From Acorus gramineus (lineage: Eukaryota; Streptophyta; Magnoliopsida; Acorales; Acoraceae): DNA of 64,000 nt. Position 1 is the first letter of the stretch. Each line of letters opens with the position of its first letter. The notes beneath the pieces are model-generated. The model was not told the DNA's origin. It made no database searches and saw only the letters and a program-made list of their open reading frames with translations. Made by a program: the position numbers and the translations under genes. This document shows, piece by piece, positions 12,138-23,804 of this stretch. The DNA is taken from positions 1,116,001 through 1,180,000 of the forward strand of contig CM060851.1 in NCBI GenBank assembly GCA_030737835.1, written 5' to 3'.

Positions 12138-12382
12138 GGTTGCAACATGGACATGTTGAGTTTGATCCAACCTGAATTTTTAGAGGATTCGAGTAGGATT
12201 TTTTTGGCTTTATGTTCAATCCAACTTGATTTTTGGGTGAGTTCAGACTGTAGATATGTCATGTATGCACACTAAAAATCATCTGATAGGAGTGGGCGTG
12301 TCTTGCATTGATGCACATACTATAATTTGTCGTGTAGGCTGACGCGTGTACTTTTGACGGTTGCTTGATTGTCACATACTTA

Positions 12383-12591
12383 GGGTCCTGTAGATACGAG
12401 TTTAGTTAAATTCTGTGTTTGAAAAAATTAAAAATTTTCAAACTCATATTCAAACACATTTTTAGCTTTTCAAATTACAATCTTCATTTTTAGACAAAAA
12501 AATCTTACGGTTGAAAATCTATTAAAACATAGCTTTTCAAATATAAGATTTTAAGAATTTCAATGTTTTAATCTCACATCGAAACGCACCC
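12383..12591. mobile_element. Tourist-like MITE, 209 bp
   Basis: It is flanked by TTA (12380-12382 and 12592-12594). The ends are inverted but diverged: left GGGTCCTGTAGATACGAGTTTA, right (reverse complement) GGGTGCGTTTCGATGTGAG. It has no coding capacity. Confidence 0.6.
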
Positions 12592-12900
12592 TTAATTTGA
12601 ATATTCTTAATCATTTCTTACGTAAGCAACATTTATGACACATGTTAATATCTTAGGATTGGTTCGACGATAGGATAAGTGATAAGACAAGTGAGAGAAC
12701 ATAACTTATTTTGTGAGAAAGTATAAACACTTGTCGTGATTTTGAAATGAAAATGAGGATTTTTTGTGTCATCTAAATATTGAAATAGCATATAACCCTA
12801 GTTTTTATCCCAATTTTAATAAATATGAATAAAAATAAAATTGATGGGTTTTTTATTCTATAAAATTAAAATAACTTATTCTTAAAACCTTTTGAGTCCC

Positions 12901-13420
12901 TATAGGGTGTGACATTGGCTTATTCATCCATGATGGTTTATACTATAATAAATAACAATTTATGTTGAATAAGCAAATTTTTGTTTAATTTCTTTTTTTA
13001 TTATTCTCAATGAGAAACATAAAAGTGAACTTTTGACTATTTGGTTCACCTTAGATAAAGTTATGATAAACGACAGATAATGGATGATCAAGAATTCATG
13101 ACTCTTTAAATGACAATTATACTCTTAAATAAATATGAGAGACATGTGACCGATTTGATAGATGTGATAGTTTTTAGAATGTGTGTTTAAGACTATTAGG
13201 TAAGATAAAAATTTTAAATGACATAAAATATTTTAATTCCCCAGCATTGATAAATCCTGATAAGCAATTTCAGTGTTTCCTTAGAATAGTTATCAGACAT
13301 TATCTTAACTTATTCAGACATAATTATCAAGACTTATATGAGGATAACAAATATCAAATAAGAGCTGATCTTCAGTATTTACTCTTATTCTCTATTAATT
13401 CTCCATCAAAACAGGAACCC
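12901..13420. repeat. Dispersed MITE-like repeat, family R4 copy A
   Basis: It is collinear with 34031-34549 over about 500 bp. Shared blocks include GGGTGTGACATT near the start, tggttcaccttagata, 'aaatgacaattata', 'gattTgatagatgtgaYagttttt' and 'gataagcaattYca'. It ends just upstream of the FBT1-like gene, so it may overlap that gene's promoter. Confidence 0.65.
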
Positions 13421-13727
13421 TTACCAATTCAGCCCTAAAAATTTTACGATAAAAACCATATCTAAATCTATCCGTATTTTTTTAATATTTTACATCAGCC
13501 TTCAAAAAAATCAGACATTATCCTAAATAATGTACCTTTTTAGAAATCACAATTATCTAAAATCACAATTATCCAAAAAATAAATAATCTTAACTGCTTA
13601 TCTTGCTTATAGCATGAACTTATGTTAAACGCATATCCTAACTCGGGCCGGTCCAACGAACTCGGGCCGACTCTGTAGTCTTAATGGGCTGACCCGACAT
13701 GTGATCTCCTTCTCGTCCCCTACTTTA

Positions 13728-16700
13728 ATGGCTCTCTCACCGAATCCGTTTCCATTATCGTTGGTGACCCCTCGAAACCCCCCCTCTCCGCCCAGATATC
13801 GCTCCCGCCACCGGTGCTTCGCCGGAAAACCAAGGCGGAGGACCGCCGGAACCCGTCGGAGCAGGGCCTCTGGCGGCGTCGTCCCCGAAGAGGAGGAGCG
13901 AATGTCCGCCCCGTCCCAGCCGCCTCCGCCGGTGTCGGCGCGGCATAGGTCTGCCGGAGATGAACGCGCGGAGGCGATCAGTCCGAACGATACCGAGATC
14001 TTGTACTCCGACCCGAGTATGTGCAATTCTCTCACTCTCTCTCTAGTTTGGATAATGTTATGCATCGAAGATGCTGTTTGGATGTCATGCGATTGATGAT
14101 GACCCAAAATGGAATCATGTAAGGATTTCCATTCAAAGAGACAGTTTTAGCTTTTGCCAATACGTGATTCCATTGGAGAAGGTGGATTCTTTGATTGCTT
14201 ATATAAAGTGATTGATTCTTTGCTTTTGTATGATTTTGGACCCGGAAAGATCCAATTTTTTTTCAGTTTAAACAATTTAGTTAAGGGACATCTTTCCATG
14301 AAAGGCACATTTTTTTAAATTGTGATATTAACTAGAAGTTCAAAGATTCATTGGGTATCCTGCCCTTCGGATTTTCTTCTTTCGCGCGCTTTGTTCGTTT
14401 TCTCAGCCCAAATGGAAAGGGATGTTTATTTTTTAAAATTTTTTGGGGGAATATAAATGTCTTATGCAGTCAGTGTTAGAGGAGATAAAGAAATTCAAGT
14501 GCGTGGTGAGCTTGTAGCATGTGTCCCCCTGTGCACATTTGGTGGGGTTTGATCCCTTGACCTCCTTTTCAGTGACAGGGGCTAACAGGCTAACCAAAGC
14601 ACGGTTTCCGAGTTACACTCAACACCTTACTCTGTGATATAGGACAAAAGGAAATAAAAATTGAAGGGATGGAGTAAATAGGAGGAAATAAAACATGCTT
14701 CTTTTGGTTGATGATGTCTTTGTTTGATTATGTTGGTCAAGAGATGGAAAAACCCATTTTAGACGGTATATTCAGGCATTCGAATTCAGTTATCTACATG
14801 GACATGCTCACCAAAAAAAAAAAAAAAAACACACTAGTAAAATCTGTAGGGTTATCTATAGTTGTTGCTAGAAATCATTAACTATTTGCTTGTTTAGAAG
14901 TTGGTTTTTGAAATTGTAGATTCTTTGTCATTACCTTTAACTTGAGTCTTCAACATAGGTGATGCAGCATCAAGAAACACACTTTATGCAGAAAATGGGG
15001 AGTTATCTACGAGGGATATTGAAGGAGGAATGTATTCTTACAGTAAAAAAGCCCCATGGAAGAGTAAATCTTTATTGAGCAGAGTCAGATGTTTTGGAGT
15101 GGACTTATCCCCAGACAACATTGCAGTCGCTATTGTGTATTTTGTACAAGGGGTTTTGGGACTCTCAAGATTGGCTGTGAGTTTTTACTTGAAGGACGAC
15201 CTCCATCTTGATCCTGCTGAGGTATGTGAGACTTTTGGTTCTATCAAATTAACTTTTTGACTCTGACTACCACTTCCGTGTAAATGTTAAACCATTCCCC
15301 TCTAATAAAAACATGGATCTGGATGATAAAATCTGAGTTTCCATTAGTTCCCGCTTTCACACGTGTCACCTTATTTAAAAAATACTGTTATTGACATATT
15401 TAGGCACACAACCAGTATCATCATATGAGTTATTACATTCACTAAATTAAATATTTAGCTACGGCAATAATTATGTCACAGTACAAAGGTGAATCAGCAG
15501 CCATATATTAAATATTCGAATAATGCACATCTGAATAGACGGTATTTTCTATGAGAAACAAACAATAATCCCCTCCCTCCCTCCTGGCATGTGTACATAA
15601 TAGTTTTTCGCAGCAACCCATTTGGGGTTCATGTCCAACGGAAAGAAAAATCACAATTTTTTTTTCTTTTTTGGTGAAACAACCTAATCTTAAATCATAG
15701 GGGATCATATTTTATTTCATTAAATGGCCTTGAAGAGATGGTACAAGGCTTGTTGATGTGGTATTTGCATGGTTTAAATGAAAAGAGAACGATTCTTGGT
15801 AATGTAATGCCATGCCAGGATTCCATGTCTGTTTAGTTTATGATTTTTTCTGAAGGATATTGTCCCATTTCTTTGCTAACGGGGGTGATTCTTTACTCTT
15901 AGACTTCTCGTTCAAGTTATAAAGGAAATATGACAATTATATTCCTTTATGTAACTTTTGGACTCTATATTTACAATATTTACACAATTTTAGAGGTAAT
16001 CATCAAGTTTTATCTCATAACCTTCTTGTATATGAATAGCATAATTGTTGAAGTTGGCACCTGGAAAAAATTAACTTATTTTCGGTTTTTCTTTTCTCTG
16101 ATAAAGACAGCAGTGATATCTGGTTTTTCTGCCTTACCATGGCTTGTCAAGCCTCTCTATGGGTTTATCAGGTTTGTGCTTAGTTCTTCTTGTTCACCTA
16201 TTTTGAGTTAAAAGGATTTCTCTTTTTATGTTTACAACTGTTTAGAAAGTGTTCTACCATGGCAGTGATTCATTTCCATTGTTTGGCTACCGGAGAAGGT
16301 CATACCTTATCTTGTCTGGTCTTCTTGGAGCATTATCGTGGACTCTGATGGCCACTTTCGTTGACAGCAAATATGGTGCTGCGTTCAGTATACTTATAGG
16401 ATCTCTTTCAGTTGCCTTCTCAGATGTTGTAAGCACCATAGATCTTCAAAAAATATTAGTGTAGCATGTTAGTTTTAAATTCTTGAATTTACCAAGGACC
16501 AGAAGGTGGTATTTTTTTTATGAATAATAGGTGACCATTACCTCTTTAGTGGATTAATTGATTATCATTGGAAATACAGAATCCTCTTTAACACTTAGCC
16601 ATGTTTCAACAAGATTTGGTCTGCCATATATAGCATTTTGAATTAGCAGCATGACATTGTACTGATTTTATTGCTCCAACCCTATAAAGGACAAAGATGA

Positions 16701-19700
16701 CCATCCTTTGTATGAAACATTTAATGTATATTCTCCTATTAAAATATAAAATATGGTCCATCTTACCCATAGTTGTCTGGGCGACGCGCCTAAGCGCCAC
16801 CTAGGCGACTAGGCGGTCCAGATGGACCTAGGTGACCGTCCGCCTAATAGCATGTTAATTAAGCAGGCGCCTAGGCCCGCCTACCCCCCTAAATCACGCC
16901 TAGCCCGCCCAATCCCTCGCCTAACCTAAAAAATAAAAGAAAAAAAAAACACAATCGAAAGATTGAAATATCACCTACCCTGCCGACCAACAGTGCAGCG
17001 AATTCTCCTGATCCCAAGTGAGTCTCTATTGATTTTTTATCTCTCTCTCTTATCTCTCCTCAAAATTTCTGAACTTTTATCTCATTTTCCCTCAATATCT
17101 TCCCCCTTTTCTCCTTCTTTAATGCTACTAGGGTTAGATTATATTAATTTTGTTGAAATGGACATACACCAATAAATTACATCCATGTATTCTTTATTTA
17201 TAAATAGCATTCTTCATTTTAAATAATATTCCTGAAAAAATTAAAAAATGGATAAGCAGATAAATAACTTTAACATAATTACCAATTTAAATAATAAAAT
17301 CTTAATTAAGCGCCGCCTAGGCGTGCCTAGGCGCGCCTAGGTGGCTAGGCGGTTGGCCATCGCCTAGGCTCGCCTAGCCACCCAGACAACTATAATCTTA
17401 CCTTAACTTCATGGTCCACTGTGGTAACCTTGAGTTTTGGTACACTATAAATAAAGTTGTAGTTGCAGATTCATGCTTCTGTTGCAACAGAAGCATTCTA
17501 TCATTGATCTTTGCAGCCATGAGTGACTATGAAAATCTCACCATCCTCTGACATAATTTGCAGTCTAGTATCAGAAAACTGAAGAGCATATTATGCAGGT
17601 TGTAGATTCTATGGTAGTTGAAAGAGCTCGTGGTGAATCACAGAGCACATCTGGGTCCCTTCAATCTCTATGCTGGGGATCTTCAGCATGTGGAGGAATC
17701 ATCAGTGCTTACTTTAGTGGCTCTCTAGTGGATGCTTATGGTGTAAGGCAAGTGGTATGAGCTATCCATCTATATTTCTTATGACCTGTTGCTTACTCAA
17801 AATAGTCATGGCTTGTTTTTTATTCGTACGTGTTTTCTCAGGTTTGTCTTTGGGGTGACAGCATTTCTTCCCCTAATGACATCTGCAGTTGCGGTTCTTG
17901 TTAATGAAGAGCCCGTTTCTTCTGCTTCAGGACATAACCTTTCATTGACGAGTTCAGGTTTTCTTGAAAGCTCAAGACAGAATATTCTCCAGTTGTGGGA
18001 TGCTGTCAAGCAGCCCAACATATTATTGCCAACATTATTTATATTCTTGTGGCAGGCAACACCACAGTCTGACTCTGCCATGTTTTTCTTTATGTATGTT
18101 TTATTTTCCACAGTTGATTGTTTAAACATCGTCTTCCCACATAAGATTGTCAGCCTCTTTAAGTCACCTGATGTAAAACCCATCTTCTATCATATTGCGG
18201 TGAGCACACAGATTAATATGCACTAAACCTGAAATAATATCTAATTGCTTGTTTTATTGGGTATAAATTTAAAGGTTATGCATGTCTATCAATCTGGGTG
18301 CTAAAATATTCTACTACTGCAATTAAAAAAGATTAGATAATTTCTAAATTTTAATGGATCTGTAATTATGTGAACAGTTTATGCTAGTCATACTATATCC
18401 ATGCACTCTCACAACAGTTATATTCACACTTTCTCCATTTATATGTTTCCATGTCAAGCAATTAATGGGAAGGTATTTACTGTTGTTAAGATGTTGTATG
18501 ACAAACTTCCAGCATGACAATCATATGATTGCGTAGTATGACAGAGATAATCGGAAGTACAAGCTGGATTGTTGTGGACTTGAAGCAAACGAATCATAGG
18601 AAGAAACAGAAATTTTGTTTGTTATTTTTTGAGCTGTATAAAATTATTAATTTTGGGCTGAAGACTCATTGTTCCGACTTTCTTATTTCTTCCTTTCATC
18701 CTTTACTATCTATTACTATATAGATAAAAAAAAGTGTTTATTTGCATTTTCAGCACAAATAAACTTGGCTTCACCCCAGAATTTCTGGGCCGAGTTAAGC
18801 TCGTTACATCAGTGGCATCATTAGTGGGGGTTGGACTATACAATGGATTTTTGAAGACTGTTCCTCTGCGGAAGATTTTTTTGTGGACGACCATCATAGG
18901 TGCAGCTCTTGGCATGACACAGGTGCTCATTTATTGTCATACTGAGAAATTGGCTTCTGCTGGAATTTAAGTTTTAATCTTATTTTTCTCAATAAAAATA
19001 TTACGCATGTCACTCAGGTTTTCCTTGTGACGGGGCTTAATCGGCAGTTTGGCATCAGCGATGAGTGGTTTTCTATTGGAGATTCTTTGATCATCACCGT
19101 GCTTGGTCAGGTGATGACTAAAAGACTAAATAATTGATGTTTTATATCCTGAAATGCTGGATTTTCTACTTGTCTGTGTGCCATGATTTAAGAATCTAAA
19201 GTTTTATCACACATTTTTGAGATGAAACCTTTATATTATTAATTAATATGTCTGTAGCTTAAAAAAGGAGGTTCCCTGCAATTCTTAGAGGCTACAACAC
19301 TGCAATGCTGTTATTTATCTTTATGCATCACTACAAACATGAATGCGTAAAATCTGACATCTAGCATCATTATGCATTATTTTCTTGTTCGTGTACAGTT
19401 CATTTGGAACAATATGTACAACAACATCTTTACATGTGGAAATCATGAGATAGAAAACTTATTTCATTCTGATGACTAGGGGACATCAGTCTACAGATTA
19501 TCTCATGGAACGGGCATCAAATCTAAAAGAAAAAAAAAATACAAAAAACACCAGAGCAGATATCCTGGCAATTATGTGAAGTCCTTCTGTATGGGCTGAT
19601 TACACATCCATAATGAATAATTTTTTTGAGCTAGAACAATGACATTATCCATTTTGCATTTCTTTTGACATTCATTCATATTCTTATATATTAGATCACG

Positions 19701-20023
19701 ATTGATTGGTGAAGTGTGAATTTTTATTGCAGGCTTCATTCATGCCTGTTCTGGTGCTAGCTGCAAGATTATGCCCGCCCGGCATGGAAGCTACTTTGTT
19801 TGCAACCCTAATGTCCATTTCAAATGGGGGAGGCGTCACTGGAGGATTATTGGGCGCTGGATTAACTCAGCTTCTTGGTGTCACAAGGGACAGCTTCGAT
19901 AGCTTAGCTCTCTTGATAATATTATGCAATCTCAGCTCACTGTTACCTCTTCCACTCCTCTTCCTCCTCCCCGAAGGAAGCCCAGATGCCACAAACACAG
20001 ATGAGGTTTCGAAGTTGAATTGA
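13728..20023 (+). CDS. FBT1: Chloroplast folate-biopterin transporter (BT1 family), FBT1-like
   Basis: This is a polytopic envelope carrier of the folate-biopterin transporter family. The Arabidopsis relative At2g32040 moves folates across the chloroplast envelope (family knowledge). Nine exons: 13728-14016, 14959-15221, 16107-16171, 16266-16428, 17599-17747, 17842-18093, 18754-18922, 19018-19110 and 19733-20023. They sum to 1734 bp, or 577 aa. I chose ATG 13728 because the upstream in-frame codon is GTG; the first ~95 residues are rich in Ser, Pro and Arg and suit a plastid transit peptide. Diagnostic blocks are [80 protein letters not shown] and [20 protein letters not shown]. Repeated hydrophobic segments match about 12 membrane spans. 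The intron at 17748-17841 has a GC donor. Intron 16429-17598 hosts a hAT-like element. All exons keep frame. Confidence 0.93.
16768..17394. mobile_element. hAT-like non-autonomous transposon, 627 bp, in FBT1 intron 4
   Basis: The 8-bp direct repeat atcttacc occurs at 16760-16767 and 17395-17402, which is the duplication size of hAT elements. The terminal inverted repeats are CATAGTTGTCTGGG and TATAGTTGTCTGGG. About 100 bp inside each end is packed with the palindrome-rich motif GCCTAGGCG (for example caccTAGGCGactaGGCGg on the left and gcgCCTAGGtggctaggcgg on the right). The core is AT-rich and non-coding. The sharp ends suggest a fairly recent insertion. Confidence 0.85.
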
Positions 20024-20432
20024 CCAAAAAAGGAAAAAGAAGAAGAATAAGAAGAGAACGTGGACCAGAGTTTCGCATGCAGATCAAGTGATCCAGTTTG
20101 GATTTACGAGTAACCAAGTGATTTCAAAAGTTCGTTCGCATCCTTTTTAAAAGCGATGTTCGAATCTCGTTTTGGGGTGGGAGATTCAGTCTAAGGAAAG
20201 GAAATGGAAGTATGTATTAATGATCCTTATATGTAAATTTGGAATTCACTGTTTTTTTGGTAGAGATATACATCACTGTATACTAATTGAATACAGGGGA
20301 AGTGACCATGATCATTTACATTATTAATCTCATATGTAACTGATCCAATTTAAGCCTTATGTTTTTTCCATTACCCTATGTGTGTTGTACAAGTTATAGA
20401 CCTCTCTTCGGTGAGTGATATTTTTTTTTAGG

Positions 20433-20705
20433 AAAAAGATACATATAGCCTCAATTGCAGTCTATTTTATTTTTTTTTTTTTTTAAATCATACACTCACA
20501 TTTTGAAGTGTATGCTGTTATATGAAATGAAGTATATACTGAGATACATTAATGTATTTTTTTCATAATGAAAAAAAAAAATTGAGTCATATATTATGAT
20601 AAGACTCATATACCATGATAATACAGTATATATTACGTTATCATAGCCTATGAGACTGTAAAAAAGACTGTGTGTATCAACGCTTTTTTTTTTATATTCC
20701 CTCTC
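20433..20705. repeat. MITE-like repeat, family R1 copy a
   Basis: Shares with 21940-22195 and 54140-54415 the ordered blocks 'tatgaaatgaa.tatatactgagata', 'catatattatgata', 'atag..tatgagactg' and the end 'gtgtatcaacgc'. Limits are approximate. Confidence 0.6.
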
Positions 20706-21089
20706 TTTACATAAGTTATTTCTTATGGGTGCCAATACACGCATTGCAGTTATGAAATCTCTAATAAAACTTACTTTATTATGTCTTCATACTTCAGTAT
20801 ATATTTTACTAGGAAAAATATAATAATATATACATTTAATTCATTTTGATTATGGATTTCTTTTTTTTTTTTGTGAAAACATGTATTTCATTCTATAGGT
20901 TTATATATATATTTTTTATAAAAAAAACTATAATGTGTTTGGTCTATAAACTAGACCGCATGAAAGATTAAGTGTAACATTTTTTTTATTTGGAATGTCT
21001 ACTCCCACCAACCATCTTTCCCATTTCCACCAACCCAATTTTTTTTTTAAGGGCTGGAAGGGGGGGGGGGGGGGGGGTTGTTTGGTTTG

Positions 21090-21295
21090 ACTGTTGAGTG
21101 AGAAGAGGGTTGTAGGAGAGCGGCGAGCAAAGGAGGCCGGAGAAGGGGAGGGGGAGAGAGAAAAAGAGGGAGAAAGAAAGGCTGGGGAGGGGGGTCAGCC
21201 TATGTCCGTCATCCCCCCTCTCTCCCCTTTCACTGCCGCCCTCTTTCACCCATCGTCGCCGCCTTTCGCCTTCTCTCTCTCTCTCTTTTCTATTT
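21090..21295. repeat. Purine tract followed by pyrimidine tract
   Basis: About 100 bp almost purely A/G on the plus strand (around 21090-21195) is followed by about 100 bp mostly C/T (around 21205-21295). It directly abuts an R2 repeat at 21303. I see no coding sense in it. Confidence 0.5.
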
Positions 21296-21302
21296 TTTTT
21301 TT

Positions 21303-21585
21303 AGTGTTGTTACACTCAGTTTTTTTTTAAATTCAAAATATAGCTCTGTATGCATAATTAGAAATCCAATGAAGTATATGCATAGTTAGACAAGAGATAC
21401 ACATCATTAAATTTTTTATATTTATTAAAAATAAGTTTATTCAAATTGAAATGGAGCGATGTACACTTTTTCTCAAATCATACATATAATTAAATGATGT
21501 TTACTATTTTTAAAAAGTAAAAACACATGTGGTTATACGTTTTGGACTTTAAAAAATACTGAGTCTAACATTTTCCTTTTATTTT
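21303..21585. repeat. MITE-like repeat, family R2
   Basis: It starts AGTGTTGTTACACTCAGT and ends with a sequence whose reverse complement is GGAAAATGTTAGACTCAGT, giving short inverted termini. Its core matches 10735-11105 ('gaaatggagcgatgtacact', 'aaatgatgtttactattttt'). Confidence 0.6.
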
Positions 21586-21939
21586 TTAAGGGTGAGGACG
21601 CCATAGAGTGGGGTTGGAGTAACGGCCCCAATCCAAATCTTTTATTGTTCCAATTTTATGGAATTCTTATAAAAAATATTTGTTAGACTCATAGTATTTT
21701 ACAGTTTTATATATTTCGTTACTTTTTATAACGAGATAAATATCTTGATAGAAATTTTTTTACATACTTTACACCATTCATTATAATATATACTTTTACA
21801 TATTTATTTGGATGTTCTACAAATTTTATTAGATGATATATTTAAAAAGAAACAAAAACGGATGCACTTTATATTGGGAGTATGAAGCAGAGGATGAATC
21901 TTAACATTTTCTAATAAAAATAGAAAAGAAAATGATATG

Positions 21940-22195
21940 TCCCACCCTTTTGCAGTCACATTTGAAGTCCACATTATTTTTTTTTTTTTTTTAAAAAATG
22001 ATTATACATTCTCTCATTAAAATACATATTGTTATATGAAATGAATTAGATATTGACATACAGTAGTATATTTTTCTTTTAAAAAATAAAATTTCTTTTA
22101 TTCTATGCATTATTATCATAGTGGTTTTGAGAACTGTAAAATGAGCTAAAAAAAAAAAAAAACTAAGGGTATCAACGCTCATAAAACAAAAAAGG
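21940..22195. repeat. MITE-like repeat, family R1 copy b
   Basis: Collinear with the copies at 20433-20705 and 54140-54415: 'gaaaatgatatgtc' near the left end, 'tacatattgttaYaYgaaatgaa' in the middle and 'gggtatcaacgctc' at the right end. Confidence 0.6.
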
Positions 22196-22587
22196 AAAAT
22201 GTTAAACTCAATTATTTTTTACGTAAAAAACTTATGCCACACATTTTTTTATTTTTTATTTTGAAATAGTAAATATCATCTTAAATATTTTGATAAAAAG
22301 TGTGTACCGCTTCATTTTGAGTTGAATGAACCCATTTTGAGTAAATGTAAGAAAAAATTTCACAAGATATATATATATCATCTAACAACATTTTGATGTT
22401 GTTAAAAAATTTCACGAGATATACATATATCATCTAACAACAATTCATATGCTTTGCTGAATTTCTAGCGAGGTATATCGAACAACATTTTGAACAGTAA
22501 AAAAAAATAAAAAAATTGAGTGCAACAGCGCCCTAAAAAAGCACTCAAGCTATATTTAGATGTAAGGTTAAAACATTAAGATTCTTA

Positions 22588-22985
22588 GAGTATCTCCAAT
22601 GGACATGTTAACTAACTAGTTAGTGTCAGATTTTTACAAAACATGTAAAAATGTTGCTCCAATAGAAATGTTAAAAGAAAGCCGAATGTGGGCTCCACCT
22701 GTCATATGTTAATTTTCAAGTTAACTGTGGTTAGTGTTTTAGTCAGTTAAATTTGGACCCCACCATTCAAAAGATTCAAAAAAAATATTATACTGAGTGG
22801 GTGAAGAGGTTTTGATGGGTAGAGAGGTGGGCCTACTATTATTTTGATTAATTATTTAGCTAGTCCATTGAAGCAACAACAACCAATTAAATGAGAATGT
22901 AGTAAATAAGGGTCTAGTTAAGGGATAAAATACTGACATTACACTTTAATATCTTGATTAATTAAAATATCTATTGAAGATGCTA
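22588..22985. mobile_element. PIF/Harbinger-like MITE, 398 bp, copy A
   Basis: The left end GAGTATCTCCAATGGACATG and the reverse complement of the right end (TAGCATCTTCAATAGATAT) form terminal inverted repeats flanked by TTA (22585-22587 and 22986-22988). It is collinear along its full length with 39120-39518. No coding capacity. Confidence 0.8.
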
Positions 22986-23177
22986 TTAGAAAATTTATGT
23001 TTTATTAGATTTTTAATCATAATTTTTTTTTTATTTAAAAAAAAAAGATAATAGTCTGAAAAATTAAACGCGTGTTGGGATTTGAGTTTAAAATTTTTAA
23101 CATTTTAAATAAAGAATTTATTCAAACGTCGGAATCATAGAATAAAAAAGACACGGAGTTGGACAATGTCAAGTGGT

Positions 23178-23221
23178 GTGGGCCCCACAGACGCCATGTA
23201 CTGACGTCAAGTCCACGTGGA
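23178..23221. promoter_or_regulatory. Cluster of TCP- and bZIP-type binding motifs, no adjacent gene
   Basis: Within 44 bp are GTGGGCCCCAC (23178-23188, TCP-type), TGACGTCA (23202-23209, bZIP C-box) and the palindrome TCCACGTGGA (23212-23221, G-box). GGCCCA-type motifs follow to about 23270. This reads like a core promoter, but no gene is recognisable in the following kilobase. Confidence 0.45.
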
Positions 23222-23374
23222 TCGGTCGGCCCAATTCACATGGGCCCAAGTACTGTGTGTGGCCCACGAATCTTATCGTCCTTCGCCCGATTCTCCGCTA
23301 ACATCACTTCATGGACCAAACAGGGATCCAAAATCCGGAATTTGTGGATTTCGTCTCCTCAATTTCGCTTTCTG

Positions 23375-23804
23375 TACCCCCAAATTTTTGAAATTACAGA
23401 AACATCCTCTACAGTTCAAAAATTTACATTTACACCCTGTTGTTAGATTTTCTGTTAATATAAAACAAAAATACTTTGAAAATACTATTTTACCATTTAA
23501 TTAATTTTTAAATAAAAAATATGATGAATTAATTTTGAATATGCTTTGTGAATATTAATTAATAAAATAATTAACTCTTCAATTACATTTAAATGCATTT
23601 TTTTATCGAATTAACTTACATGATAGTTCATTAAAAGGCGAAAACATTGTAATGATTTAATTAAAAGGATAAAATCTTATTTTTGTCCAATCTTATTGAA
23701 AAATCTAATAACAAGGGGTGTAGCCGTGTAGGTGCATATTTTTGAATTTCACAAGTGTTTATGTAGGTTTCAAAACTTTTAGAGGGTTCAAATGCATTTT
23801 ATCT
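23375..23804. repeat. MITE-like repeat, family R3 copy A
   Basis: The right half matches 59206-59610 closely ('aaaaatctaataaYaag', 'tttttgaatttcaYRRgtgttt', 'ggttcaaatgcatttta'). The left end is degraded, so its limit is approximate. Confidence 0.6.

Noticed and set aside
13701..13727. Upstream extension of FBT1 starting MIS...
   Set aside because: The codon at 13701 is GTG, not ATG. The first usable ATG in frame is 13728.
13625..14107. Minus-strand 160-codon frame over FBT1 exon 1
   Set aside because: Shadow of the GC-rich first exon. The plus strand gives the transit peptide and splices correctly.
14500..14640. tRNA-like stretch with 'gggtttgatccc' in FBT1 intron 1
   Set aside because: No cloverleaf can be drawn and the A-box is missing. 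It looks like a decayed repeat.
23159..23504. Two overlapping 95-codon plus-strand frames
   Set aside because: They are by-products of the GC-rich promoter-like island. Neither resembles a known protein and they run into an R3 repeat.
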